Shown piece by piece: positions 15,830-23,635 of a stretch of DNA of 32,124 nucleotides. The position numbers and the translations under genes were made by a program. Under the pieces are notes generated by a model that worked only from the letters and a program-made list of their open reading frames with translations, was not told where the DNA came from and did no database searches. Position 1 is the stretch's first letter. Every line of letters starts with the position of its first letter. Where the stretch lies: positions 1-32,124 of the forward strand of contig JAJBUH010000002.1 of assembly GCA_020860445.1 (NCBI GenBank), in the 5' to 3' direction. This DNA comes from Bacteroidales bacterium (GTDB lineage: Bacteria > Bacteroidota > Bacteroidia > Bacteroidales > Muribaculaceae).

Positions 15830-16751
15830 CTAATCCTCCGTTAAATTCATTTGTTTACTAATCAGCTCTTTTATTTCCTCATAAGTTGACATTTCCTCTG
15901 GAAATGCATTCTTCGCGATAGCGGCGATCAAATGTTGGAGATATGTATGAGGCCAACTCATAGGTGATCTCAACACAGCAATCCCAATCAAAGTTAGGAG
16001 TCCTGAGTATAAACACTTTTTCATCTGGACTTTTCAAATTGGGGCTCCTGACTCTCAACCTCCAAATATCCTCATTGTATATTTTCAATCCAACCAGTAG
16101 ACGGTAGTAATACCAAGCTTCACTATGGATCTTCCTCTATGCAAAAAACATTCTCAGGCAACATAATATCTTCTTCTTCAAAAAGCAATATCCATTCCTG
16201 TTTTCGGATTCTGAAGTCTTTAGTATAGTAGGTACAGAAAGCTTCATATACCAAATGACCATCCCATTGTCTTGGTTGTTGACTGAGAAATTGAATGTTT
16301 TCACGTATATTGGTGAGGGTGAACGAAGAGACAGAAGGGTGATAGAAGAAGCACCAAATTCCAGACTTGCGATTGTCTTTGTATTCCCCTATTCCCTCAA
16401 GCGAGACCACAGCTTTTTCATTTTCTATGGACTCCAAATCATAGTAATATACAGGGCCCTCTAAAACTCCCTTCTGGTAAGTCTTAATGATGACTGCTGC
16501 GGAAGTGGCTATCTCATGAAAACTGTAGACCTCATGCGAGCCCACACCCTCGCAATGGCCATCAAACTCGTCAGCAACATAAATTTGATACCAAAGTCCA
16601 GCTTTCTCCCCGTTTTCATCTAATTTGTTCATGGCTGAAAAATCAATCATAACTGAATCTGCGGGGAAAAGGAGCTCTATTTCAAAACCTGAGCCCATGG
16701 CGGTAATCCAAAGGAAAAGAGAGTATATGAATGAGAATAATTTTTTTTCAT
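15830..16751 (-). pseudogene. Frameshifted gene for a secreted protein with MORN-like repeats
   Basis: The longest intact piece is 191 codons (16698 to 16123), with motifs NGEKAGLWYQIY, KGVLEGPVYYYD and NRKSGIWCFFY that resemble MORN_2 / YwqK-type repeats. Three frame breaks are visible. Upstream, ATG 16751 is followed by eight A; a ninth A would join it in frame to a hydrophobic stretch (LFSFIYSLFLWITAM), making a typical signal peptide. Near 16125 the frame changes to one encoding HSEAWYYYRLLVGLKIYNED and onward to DWDCCVEITYELASY. Near 15950 it changes again to a helical tail, KNAFPEEMSTYEEIKELISK, stopping 13 nt before the terminator. Together these would give about 290 residues. It may be a decayed gene or contain sequence errors. 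Function is unknown. Confidence 0.6.
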
Positions 16752-16847
16752 TTGATTCTGGTTTTTATATGGGGTAATCCTATGGAATCCGTTTGCACAA
16801 ACATATTGGCAAATTTTCTCATTGGATATCATTCTTTATTTATGGGA

Positions 16848-17275
16848 TTATTTGCGTTGGATGATTATTCCTATGAGGTTGTTTCGTTGCTCTGGATTAT
16901 CAAAGATTTTTATGAAGTCGTTCCATGCTTCTCGGTCGATCAATAGACATCCTGCTGATACCGGTTTATTTTTTGAGGTCATACCTGTTAATTTATTAAG
17001 ACCGTTTCAATGTCGTCTATGAGATCCCATTCGCGGTATCCCCAAAAAGCTTCTGTAAGGATAGAGTCACCGATCCAAGAACATTCAGCCTTGGTATTTC
17101 CAACGGCTATCGTGGTGCGGCTGAAATCCCATAGGCGCGATTCTGGCGTTAGGGATTCCTCCGTGGCCTCTGAAATGTCTAAGATTGCCCCCCTGTAGGA
17201 ATCACCTCTAGACCATTGGCTCACTATTGAGAAAAACAATAAGGCCCATATTGATATTACTGAATTGATTTTCAT
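16848..17275 (-). pseudogene. Probably frameshifted gene for a small secreted protein of unknown function
   Basis: From ATG 17275 a 95-codon frame encodes a signal peptide (MKINSVISIWALLFFSIVSQ) and a short mature part ending REWDLIDDIETVLIN at 16988. Another frame continues from ATG 16982 to TAA 16848, encoding VSAGCLLIDREAWNDFIKIF and an I-rich end. One extra A near 16993 would fuse the two as ETVLNKLTGMTSKNK, giving about 143 residues. No family is recognised. Two separate small genes 5 nt apart is the alternative reading. A strong promoter (17360-17391) lies upstream and the MORN-like pseudogene follows. The DNA is more AT-rich than the dcw region, suggesting acquisition. Confidence 0.5.
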
Positions 17276-17359
17276 GGTGAATAGGATTTTAAGGATGTTT
17301 AAAGGGTAAATAAAAGGATTATCATCATGGAAAAGAGGATACATTACAGTTTTTCAACA

Positions 17360-17391
17360 CAAAGATAAGGTATTAAAAGATAATTACCAAA
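17360..17391 (-). promoter_or_regulatory. Consensus Bacteroidetes promoter of the AT-rich island
   Basis: On the - strand, TTTG (17391-17388), 20 nt, then TATCTTTG (17367-17360) match the consensus exactly. The predicted start is near 17353, 78 nt before ATG 17275. The rest of the gene-free stretch to 17583 shows nothing else recognisable. Confidence 0.7.
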
Positions 17392-17583
17392 TAAAAAATT
17401 TAAGAAATGAGGATGCATTTATATAATTAGCCATTTCGTTGATTGAATAAAGTCAAATATAGAGATAATACAGAAGATACAGAGGCGACCTTGCTAGCAG
17501 TATGAATATCTCTTCAAGATCCTTAATGGCGAAGTTCGAGAAGCCCTCTTTGGGGACAATCATCCAAACTTAATGCAAAACTA

Positions 17584-17610
17584 CGAGCGGGGCTCATTCA
17601 GCCTCGCTCG
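17584..17610 (-). terminator. Terminator overlapping the end of the DUF4919-like gene
   Basis: CGAGCGGGGCT, loop CATTC, AGCCTCGCTCG form an 11-bp stem with one G-U pair. On the - strand it is followed by TAGTTTTG. The stem includes the last codons and TGA of the gene ending at 17594. It is the same terminator family as 15791-15817, with at least one compensatory pair change. Confidence 0.75.
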
Positions 17611-18310
17611 GGTGTTTTATGTAGTATTGCTCTAATACGGGTTGGAGATTGAAGTAGTAGGCGCCGGGGTCTTTTTCGCTCTTGGCGTTGACGGATACCT
17701 TTTCATAGTAGGGAGGGGTGAATTCCCGCGACTGCACTGTCTTGCCCGAGATGTTGAGGAAGTCAAACTCGTGGCGCGGATACACCACATACCAGGCATT
17801 CTCGGGATCGAGGCCGGTGCCCGACGAGGCTATGGTGAGCAGCAGGTGGTTAAGTTTGTTTTTCCAGATTTTGGCCAGATTGACCTTGCCGCGCTGCTCG
17901 TAGGCGTAGACCAGGTTTTTGAGCTGTATTAGGTCGAGCGGATTGTCGCGCAGAGCGCGAGAGGCATAATCGATCATGCGCTCCTTCTGGGCGTTGGTGA
18001 GTGATGATTGATAGTATAGGGGTTCAATCTCTTTGAGAGCCTCTTCATCGTAGGGTGCGCGGTATGGGTCATAATCCTCCTGGAATAGGGTGCCGTAGTA
18101 GAAATACTGGAAATCCTCGTTGGTCATCAGCGTGTCATTTGCCATGAATTGCTGAAGCAGCGAGGGGTAGTAGTAGCGTGAATCTTCGTTGATTGTCTCA
18201 GCCTTGATAGCGGCCAAATCAGGGGCCTCAGCAGCCGTCTTGGTGGCTGCAAAGGATATCTGGCCGATTACGAGGACTATGAGGGCTATAGCGGATAATA
18301 ATTTGCGCAT
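17594..18310 (-). CDS. Secreted DUF4919-like protein
   Basis: This 238-residue protein has a cleavable signal peptide (MRKLLSAIALIVLVIGQISF, then AATKTA). The mature part is rich in Y, D and E, with SRYYYPSLLQQFMANDT, FQYFYYGTLFQEDYDPYR and a central helical, TPR-like stretch (NPLDLIQLKNLVYAYEQRGK). It ends WYVVYPRHEFDFLNISGK and ...YYFNLQPVLEQYY. This pattern and length resemble the Bacteroidetes DUF4919 family, whose function is unknown. It probably acts in the periplasm. It lies downstream of the FKBP lipoprotein gene on the same strand, separated by hairpins, and no consensus promoter of its own was found. Its 3' end is embedded in the terminator hairpin. Confidence 0.75.
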   Translation of the reverse strand: MRKLLSAIALIVLVIGQISFAATKTAAEAPDLAAIKAETINEDSRYYYPSLLQQFMANDTLMTNEDFQYFYYGTLFQEDYDPYRAPYDEEALKEIEPLYYQSSLTNAQKERMIDYASRALRDNPLDLIQLKNLVYAYEQRGKVNLAKIWKNKLNHLLLTIASSGTGLDPENAWYVVYPRHEFDFLNISGKTVQSREFTPPYYEKVSVNAKSEKDPGAYYFNLQPVLEQYYIKHPSEAE

Positions 18311-18336
18311 CTCAGATGATTTTTAGTGATAGGAAA

Positions 18337-18360
18337 GCGCCAGCCCGGATAGGCTGGCGC
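18337..18360 (-). terminator. Hairpin between the FKBP and DUF4919-like genes
   Basis: GCGCCAGCC, 6-nt loop, GGCTGGCGC form a perfect 9-bp GC-rich stem. On the - strand a short T-rich stretch follows (TTTCCTATC). A second, imperfect hairpin (GCCA-AGGTT / AACCT-TGGC) lies at 18385-18405. They may terminate or attenuate transcription from the FKBP gene. Confidence 0.55.
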
Positions 18361-18430
18361 CCTTATGTTCAGACTGCCACGCAGGCCAAAGGTTTAACCT
18401 GTGGCTTGTGTTTATTTGGTGACAGTGGGG

Positions 18431-19348
18431 TTATTTCTTGTTCTGGGGATTTACCTCGACTACCTCGACTTGGTAAACTACAGCTTCGTTAGGACCGAGG
18501 TTGAAGCGGCGATTCTGCTCTACGCCATAGGCTTTCTTGCCGGGCACGTAGATGGTAGCCTTGCCACCCTGGCCGAGTTGCTCAAGACCCTCCTGCAGAC
18601 CCTCGGGACGAGTGGAGATGAGGATAGGACGAGCGTTGTTTTCGTCTTGGCGGTCAAATACGCGGCCATTGAGAGTGCTGGCTGTATAGTAGACCTTTAC
18701 GCGGTCTTTGGGCACGATGCGGTCGCCCTCGCCGGGATTCTCAATCTTGATGGCTACGCCGCCCTCGAGCATCTTCACCTCGGGGTCAGCCTTGACCAGT
18801 GAATCGATATATTGCTTGCCGGTGATTACGTTGTTGATGGCTTCGTCTGAGGCCTCGAGTTTAGCCTTCTCATACTTCTGCTGAGCGTCGCGCAGCTTGT
18901 TGAAGAGGATTTGGGCCTCGGCCTGTGATGCATTCATTACCTCCTCGTTGACGCTGTCGGCGAGGAAGCAGCGCGAGAAGTAGTTGTAGAATGTGGTGCG
19001 GTCGATGTCAAGGCCCAGGCTGTTTTGCCATTGGTTGAACTGGCCGATCAGGTTGAAAGCGGTGTACATGCCATAAGCGAACGATGTGGCAGTGTCAGAA
19101 TTGAGCACATATTTGAATCCCTTGAGGAACTCCTTCTTGTTGAGGGTGCTGTCTTGCTTGAGAGCGCGATCAAACTTGGTATTGTTCCGATAGCCTTGGG
19201 TTTGGGCCATAGCCACAATCAGAGAATCGGTCTGATTCTGAGTAAAGAGGGTGTCAAAGCCAGCGTTGTTCTTAGAGCCGTGGCCTGAGGTGCAAGCTGC
19301 AAGTCCGACAAGACCGGCTGCGGCTGCGAAAAGCAAAAGTTTTTTCAT
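18431..19348 (-). CDS. FKBP-type peptidyl-prolyl isomerase lipoprotein
   Basis: This 305-residue protein catalyses cis-trans isomerisation at proline and likely assists folding of envelope proteins. The signal peptide ends in a lipobox, LAAC, with lipidation at Cys19. Residues about 35-175 are helical and alanine/glutamine-rich, as in the dimerisation domain of FkpA/Mip-like proteins (FLKGFKYVLN, AQILFNKLRDAQQKYEKAK). The C-terminal FKBP domain, about 195-300, has DRVKVYYTASTLNGRVFD, GLQEGLEQLGQGGKATIYVP, KKAYGVEQ and VVYQVEVVEV. The canonical P-x-x-L-A-Y-G end of the active-site loop reads PGKKAYG. A good -7 box lies upstream on the - strand. Confidence 0.92.
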   Translation of the reverse strand: MKKLLLFAAAAGLVGLAACTSGHGSKNNAGFDTLFTQNQTDSLIVAMAQTQGYRNNTKFDRALKQDSTLNKKEFLKGFKYVLNSDTATSFAYGMYTAFNLIGQFNQWQNSLGLDIDRTTFYNYFSRCFLADSVNEEVMNASQAEAQILFNKLRDAQQKYEKAKLEASDEAINNVITGKQYIDSLVKADPEVKMLEGGVAIKIENPGEGDRIVPKDRVKVYYTASTLNGRVFDRQDENNARPILISTRPEGLQEGLEQLGQGGKATIYVPGKKAYGVEQNRRFNLGPNEAVVYQVEVVEVNPQNKK

Positions 19349-19390
19349 ATCGAAAAAATTTTAATTTTATTTCTTTTTTGTTTACGGCCG

Positions 19391-19398
19391 CAAAATTA
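19391..19398 (-). promoter_or_regulatory. -7 box of the FKBP gene promoter
   Basis: TAATTTTG on the - strand matches TAnnTTTG. The predicted start is near 19384, 36 nt before the ATG at 19348. No good TTTG lies at the expected upstream distance, so only the -7 element is supported. Confidence 0.5.
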
Positions 19399-19501
19399 CA
19401 AAAGTTTCTCCAATATTCCTCTATTCAAAGGCTTAAAAAATTAAAAAGTGATTCCTCAAGTAATTAAGGAGGATTTTTATGTGTATCTGAGAAATAATTT
19501 G

Positions 19502-19509
19502 TAACTTTG
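19502..19509 (+). promoter_or_regulatory. -7 box of the restriction-modification operon
   Basis: TAACTTTG matches the consensus. The -33 position holds only a weak TTTATG-like sequence. The predicted start, about 19516, is only about 9 nt before ATG 19525, so the endonuclease mRNA would be almost leaderless. Confidence 0.55.
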
Positions 19510-19524
19510 TGGAAAATCAGATTT

Positions 19525-20601
19525 ATGAAGGAAACTCCGGGCCTGTTTGGGCAAACCCATAATAATTCCAGTCGAGATTACTCAAAGGAAGAAAGTTGGG
19601 GAAAGAATCAATTCAATAGTTCTTTCCCTGCCTCTCTTATAGCCTATATGAGCTCTAAGGGAGTCAAGCCAGTATACCTCAAAACAGACGAAAACAACCA
19701 TGTAGTGCATGACTATATTAGCGGGACGGAATTATATAAGATAAATCCTCTATCAATGGATGCCTTCTATAATTTCGAGGCCTCATTTTCTGCTTATGAT
19801 AAATTTTATACTGGCGACCGTGAGACAATCGATTTGGTAATGGTAGACAGCGCATCAGATTCTCAATTGATTGGAATCGAGATAAAGCTGACTGCATTGC
19901 CCGATATGACCACCAATAAAAAGCCTGAAGATGAGTATAGTTGTGAAATTGTAGTAAGACCCCCAACAATTAATTTCATAGCTTGTAGTATATGCAATAA
20001 CTTCAGGACAAACAAGGAAAAAGACAAACTAAGGGAATTTCTTAGCATTGTACCTAAGATAAATCACTGGGAGGAACCAGAAGAGGTGTTGCCTCATTAT
20101 CAATCTATCCTATCTTCTATTCTGAAGATTAGTTCGTACCTCTCCAAGAAGCAGACCCCTCTGATTATGCAGACTGTCTGGAAAACCAAAGGCCACAAGG
20201 GTATTTTGGCAGATGATTGTCTGGATGTGTTTGTATGGTCTAATTTGGCCGTAATTCAAATGTGCGGTGACGTGGATAAGGCCAATCACTACAAAATCAC
20301 GCGTCCGATGCGTACTATAATATGGCTCTATCTAATGCTATTGGATTATGTGTCAATCCAAGGGCAGTTTGATTATAGACGAATAGTAAGGCTCCACTCC
20401 TATAATCTCGCTAATGATAAGGGCTATTCTATCAGTGGCTCACAAACGTATAAGTACCTAAAGAGCGCAGAGTTGACACACCCTCGAATCTCAAAGTATG
20501 AGATTAAAAATATCATATTGGGTGGAGGTCAGAATTATCTCAGCCCAGAACGTCGCTTTGATGCGGTAATAGTAAATAGTCCAGAATTATTTGAAAGATG
20601 A
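19525..20601 (+). CDS. Type II restriction endonuclease, HindVP-like
   Basis: This 358-residue protein lies immediately upstream of, and overlaps, a C5-cytosine methyltransferase. The opening PGLFGQTHNNSSRDY, then WGKNQFNSSFPASLIAYM, matches what is remembered of the HindVP endonuclease family (Haemophilus HindV recognises GRCGYC). A plausible PD-(D/E)XK metal site is D103 (TIDLVMVD) with E119-I-K121 (GIEIKLTALPD). ATG 19525 is preferred over TTG 19507, which lies inside the promoter's -7 box. Codon use is more AT-rich than in the dcw genes, fitting horizontal transfer. Its stop overlaps the methylase start as ATGA. The substrate would be unmethylated foreign DNA; specificity is inferred, not shown. 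Confidence 0.75.
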   Translation: MKETPGLFGQTHNNSSRDYSKEESWGKNQFNSSFPASLIAYMSSKGVKPVYLKTDENNHVVHDYISGTELYKINPLSMDAFYNFEASFSAYDKFYTGDRETIDLVMVDSASDSQLIGIEIKLTALPDMTTNKKPEDEYSCEIVVRPPTINFIACSICNNFRTNKEKDKLREFLSIVPKINHWEEPEEVLPHYQSILSSILKISSYLSKKQTPLIMQTVWKTKGHKGILADDCLDVFVWSNLAVIQMCGDVDKANHYKITRPMRTIIWLYLMLLDYVSIQGQFDYRRIVRLHSYNLANDKGYSISGSQTYKYLKSAELTHPRISKYEIKNIILGGGQNYLSPERRFDAVIVNSPELFER

Positions 20602-21638
20602 AGATTGTAGATTTGTTTTGCGGATGCGGTGGCATGAGTCTCGGTTTTCAGCTTTCAGGTCATGAGGTGATGGCTGGAATGGACTGTTGGGATAATGCCC
20701 TTGGTGTATACGAGGCGAATTTTGACCATCCAGCCTATAAGGTGGACTTATCTGATGTGGATAGTGCAGTAAAACTGGTTGAGGCCCTGCACCCAGAGAT
20801 GATTATAGGAGGTCCTCCATGCCAGGACTTCTCTTCGGCTGGAAAGCGCGATGAGAATAATGGCCGTGGTGACCTTACGGTAGACTACGCTGAAATAGTC
20901 TCAAAAGTAAGGCCTAAGTGGTTTGTAATGGAGAATGTGGCTCGCATTGTCAAGACCCAAAAACTCGTAGATGCGCGCGAGATATTCCATCATGCTGGCT
21001 ATGGATTGACACAAATGGTGTTGGATGCAAGTCTATGCGGAGTGCCGCAAGCTCGCAAACGCTTTTTCTTAGTAGGTTGCTTAGACAATGAGGATGGTTT
21101 TTTGGAATCGTATTTTATTTCTAAAATGTCTAAGAAACCTATGACAATAGCCGATTATATGGGTGATGAGATTGATTTTGAATATTACTACCGTCATCCT
21201 CGCAGCTATGCGCGGCGTGGTATATTCAGTGTGCATGAGCCAAGCCCTACTATCCGTGGCGTAAATCGACCCATTCCTGAGGGTTATCCCATACACCCGG
21301 GAGATCCTATAAAATCGACAGTTGGTCTGCGACCTTTAACTACAAAGGAAAGGAGCCGCATACAGACATTTCCTGCAGATTTCAAGTTTTTGGGGAATAA
21401 AACTGATACTGAGCAGATGATAGGCAATGCTGTACCTGTTAATTTGGGTCGTTTTGTAGGTCAATGTATCAGCGATTATCTCACTGACCATCCCGAATAC
21501 TTACCCTCAATTGACCACTTGGAGACAGATACTCCTAAAATAGAAAATCTCTATCATCCCTGGGAAGAGCGTAATGGCCAAATAGCCTATCTCCTATTTG
21601 ACCCCGAGACCACTTATCAGTCAAAAAAGAAGAAATAG
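20598..21638 (+). CDS. DNA (cytosine-5-)-methyltransferase of a type II R-M system
   Basis: This 346-residue enzyme protects host sites by C5-methylation using SAM. All catalytic motifs are visible: I DLFCGCGG (5-12), IV GGPPCQDFS (71-79, nucleophile Cys75), VI MENV (111-114), VIII QARKRFFLVG (151-160), IX RPLTTKERSRIQTFP (245-259) and X GNAVPVNLG (276-284). The target-recognition region lies between VIII and IX and includes PSPTIRGVNR. The gene overlaps the endonuclease by 4 nt, so nuclease and methylase levels are coupled, with the nuclease first. No separate controller (C) protein gene is visible. A terminator follows. Confidence 0.95.
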   Translation: MKIVDLFCGCGGMSLGFQLSGHEVMAGMDCWDNALGVYEANFDHPAYKVDLSDVDSAVKLVEALHPEMIIGGPPCQDFSSAGKRDENNGRGDLTVDYAEIVSKVRPKWFVMENVARIVKTQKLVDAREIFHHAGYGLTQMVLDASLCGVPQARKRFFLVGCLDNEDGFLESYFISKMSKKPMTIADYMGDEIDFEYYYRHPRSYARRGIFSVHEPSPTIRGVNRPIPEGYPIHPGDPIKSTVGLRPLTTKERSRIQTFPADFKFLGNKTDTEQMIGNAVPVNLGRFVGQCISDYLTDHPEYLPSIDHLETDTPKIENLYHPWEERNGQIAYLLFDPETTYQSKKKK

Positions 21639-21663
21639 TTGCCGTAAACCAAGAATTCCTATA

Positions 21664-21695
21664 TTGCCCCACTGTCTTTGTAGGCGGTGGGGCAA
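21664..21695 (+). terminator. Terminator of the R-M operon
   Basis: TTGCCCCAC (21664-21672) pairs with GTGGGGCAA (21687-21695), a 9-bp stem with a 14-nt loop, extendable by TG/CG. AAATTT follows. It separates the R-M operon from the regulator promoter. Confidence 0.7.
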
Positions 21696-21712
21696 AAATT
21701 TATGTGGGGAAT

Positions 21713-21743
21713 TTTGAGGAATCTCAAATTTTTAGTAATTTTG
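21713..21743 (+). promoter_or_regulatory. Consensus promoter of the TPR/AraC regulator
   Basis: TTTG (21713-21716), a 19-nt spacer, then TAATTTTG (21736-21743). The predicted start is near 21750, 24 nt before ATG 21774. Confidence 0.65.
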
Positions 21744-21773
21744 TGGTGCAATTACTATATGAGAAAATTTTAG

Positions 21774-23450
21774 ATGCCTGAATTTGTACGCAAGACATTA
21801 ATCCTAATAAGCCTTGTCTGCTTGGTCTCTCCACTTTATGCTTCAAAAACGCCTGAGGCTGACCGATTGGAGAGCCTGAATCTGCAGTGCCAAGCGCTGG
21901 CCAAGCAGCTCGATTACCAACAATTGTTGCCCGTGGCCCAAGAATACTATGAGACAGCCAGCGCCTCGGGCAATAAGGTTTACATATCCAAGAGCGCCTT
22001 TTCGCGAGGTGTGGCTTTGCTTTTCACTGGGTCCCCCAAAGAGGCCGAGCCCTACTTGCAGCAGTCCCTGGTGTTGGGCGAGGAGCTCGGCAACGATACT
22101 ATAGCCGCTCGCGCCCTCAATTGCTTGGGCATATTTGAATCGATGTACCACCAGAATCAGCGCACAGCGCAGCTGTATTTTCTTGAGGGTCTGAAACGCG
22201 CCACACAATCGGGGTTGCCGCATCTGCGAGCTACGATTTTGTCAAATCTGTCTCAGCTGAGCGAGCTGTCGGGCGATAGCGCGGGCTTGAACTATGCCAA
22301 GGAGTCGTTTGAATTGTCATCTGCCCTCGGTCTGGAGCATGAGCAATATTTCGCCGCTTATTTTACCGCAGTGCATGAGCATAAGCTCGGCAACCAAGAG
22401 GCGGCTACTCGATGGCTCGATGAGGCTATGCAGATATCATTTGCGCACAATTATGTCAACCGCCATATCCTCTACTCCTTGCGTTCGGCCATTTGCCTAA
22501 GCTTGGATAAAAATGCCGAGGCAGAGCGTTGGGCCAAATTGGCGATTGATTCGGCAAAGATTGTTGAGGGCATAGTGCCAGCCGAACCATATTTGCGCTT
22601 GGGGCAAGCTCTCAGCAAGCAGGGCAAGCATCAAGAGGCCATTGTGGCCTGTAAGGATGGCCTCAGGGCCAACGAGCGCGAGGGCGACAAGTCGTTACTG
22701 AAGCCCCTGTGCGAAACCTTGGCCCAAGAGTATGAGTTTTTGGGCTCAGATGCCAATTCTTCGATTTGGTGGAAAAAAGCCCTTGAGGCCACCGACAGCA
22801 TCAACTATCGCGATGCCAAGGAAATGGGGAGAGAGACATCCTTGGCTGTTGAGATATCACAGCGCAGCCAGCAGCTCAGGATGGAGAAGCAGCGCCTCGA
22901 GGCGCAGCAATGGATAATGTGGACTCTCGGCGCATTGGTGTTGGTGCTGATAGTGCTGATGGGTTACATGTATATTACCCACAAGCGCGAGCGCCGCCTA
23001 TATTCACACTTGGCGCAGACCACCCAAAAGGCGGTAAATCTCGAGGAGGAACTGCAGAGCGTAACCCGCGAAGCAGTGCCGGTCGGATACTCCAAGAAGA
23101 CGGAGCTCTATCAGGAGCTGTGCCGCCTGATGGAGGAAGAGCGCCTGTACACCAATTCACGCATCACTCGCGACATGCTGGCCGAGCAGCTTGGCACCAA
23201 CCATTCCTACCTCACAGAGATGGTCAAGGAAAATTCAGGCATGAGCCTGCCGGGATTCATCAACAGCTATCGCCTCAGGGAGGCCATCAAGCAGCTCTCA
23301 GATCCCAACCATGATGTGGCCATTAAAGACGTGTGCCAGAATCTGGGTTTTGGGTCGATGTCGAGATTTTATTTGCTCTTCAAGGAGCAGGTGGGCATGT
23401 CGCCATCGAGCTATCGCAAGTCGATAATGGAGCTGCAACCTACTTCTTGA
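21774..23450 (+). CDS. Membrane-spanning TPR protein with a cytoplasmic AraC-type DNA-binding domain
   Basis: This 558-residue protein has a signal peptide (LILISLVCLVSPLYAS, ending near residue 24). About 330 residues of periplasmic TPR-like helices follow, with repeats such as LNCLGIFESMYHQNQRTAQ and YLRLGQALSKQGKHQEAI. One membrane helix lies at about 380-402 (WIMWTLGALVLVLIVLMGYM), then a short coiled coil (AQTTQKAVNLEEELQS). The cytoplasmic AraC/XylS double HTH is at about 460-551, with ITRDMLAEQLGTNHSYLTEM and the second-helix signature DVCQNLGFGSMSRFYLLFKE. It should sense something in the periplasm and bind DNA from the membrane. Likely targets are the two secreted-protein genes just downstream, but that is inference from position. 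Confidence 0.88.
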   Translation: MPEFVRKTLILISLVCLVSPLYASKTPEADRLESLNLQCQALAKQLDYQQLLPVAQEYYETASASGNKVYISKSAFSRGVALLFTGSPKEAEPYLQQSLVLGEELGNDTIAARALNCLGIFESMYHQNQRTAQLYFLEGLKRATQSGLPHLRATILSNLSQLSELSGDSAGLNYAKESFELSSALGLEHEQYFAAYFTAVHEHKLGNQEAATRWLDEAMQISFAHNYVNRHILYSLRSAICLSLDKNAEAERWAKLAIDSAKIVEGIVPAEPYLRLGQALSKQGKHQEAIVACKDGLRANEREGDKSLLKPLCETLAQEYEFLGSDANSSIWWKKALEATDSINYRDAKEMGRETSLAVEISQRSQQLRMEKQRLEAQQWIMWTLGALVLVLIVLMGYMYITHKRERRLYSHLAQTTQKAVNLEEELQSVTREAVPVGYSKKTELYQELCRLMEEERLYTNSRITRDMLAEQLGTNHSYLTEMVKENSGMSLPGFINSYRLREAIKQLSDPNHDVAIKDVCQNLGFGSMSRFYLLFKEQVGMSPSSYRKSIMELQPTS

Positions 23451-23534
23451 AAACGCAAAAAACATTCCATAATACGCAAAATCAAGGGGTTACGAGATTA
23501 TAAAACGTCAATTGCGGTAGTAGAATCCCGAAAA

Positions 23535-23566
23535 ATTGGAATCAGAAAGATTAGGTGTTACTTTTG
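23535..23566 (+). promoter_or_regulatory. Promoter of the two-gene secreted-protein operon
   Basis: ATTG (23535-23538), a 20-nt spacer, and TACTTTTG (23559-23566) fit the Bacteroidetes pattern with one mismatch in the -33 box. The predicted start is near 23573, a 63-nt leader. The weak -33 box could suit an activated promoter; CGCAAAA occurs twice upstream (23453-23459, 23474-23480). Confidence 0.55.
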
Positions 23567-23635
23567 CAATGTCGATTTTTCACCGAAACCGAAAACTCAA
23601 ACAAAGCAATATAAACCACCTAAATCTTTTTAACA

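Noticed and set aside
15830-16088. Two separate small genes after the MORN-like frame
   Set aside because: The upper frame has no ATG, and open reading runs through from the larger gene with single-base shifts. The lower frame ends just before the terminator. One broken gene explains all three pieces better.
16731-16946. 71-codon hydrophobic + strand frame in the AT-rich island
   Set aside because: It runs antisense to the better supported - strand genes, which have a consensus promoter and a terminator. Hydrophobicity follows from AT-rich sequence.
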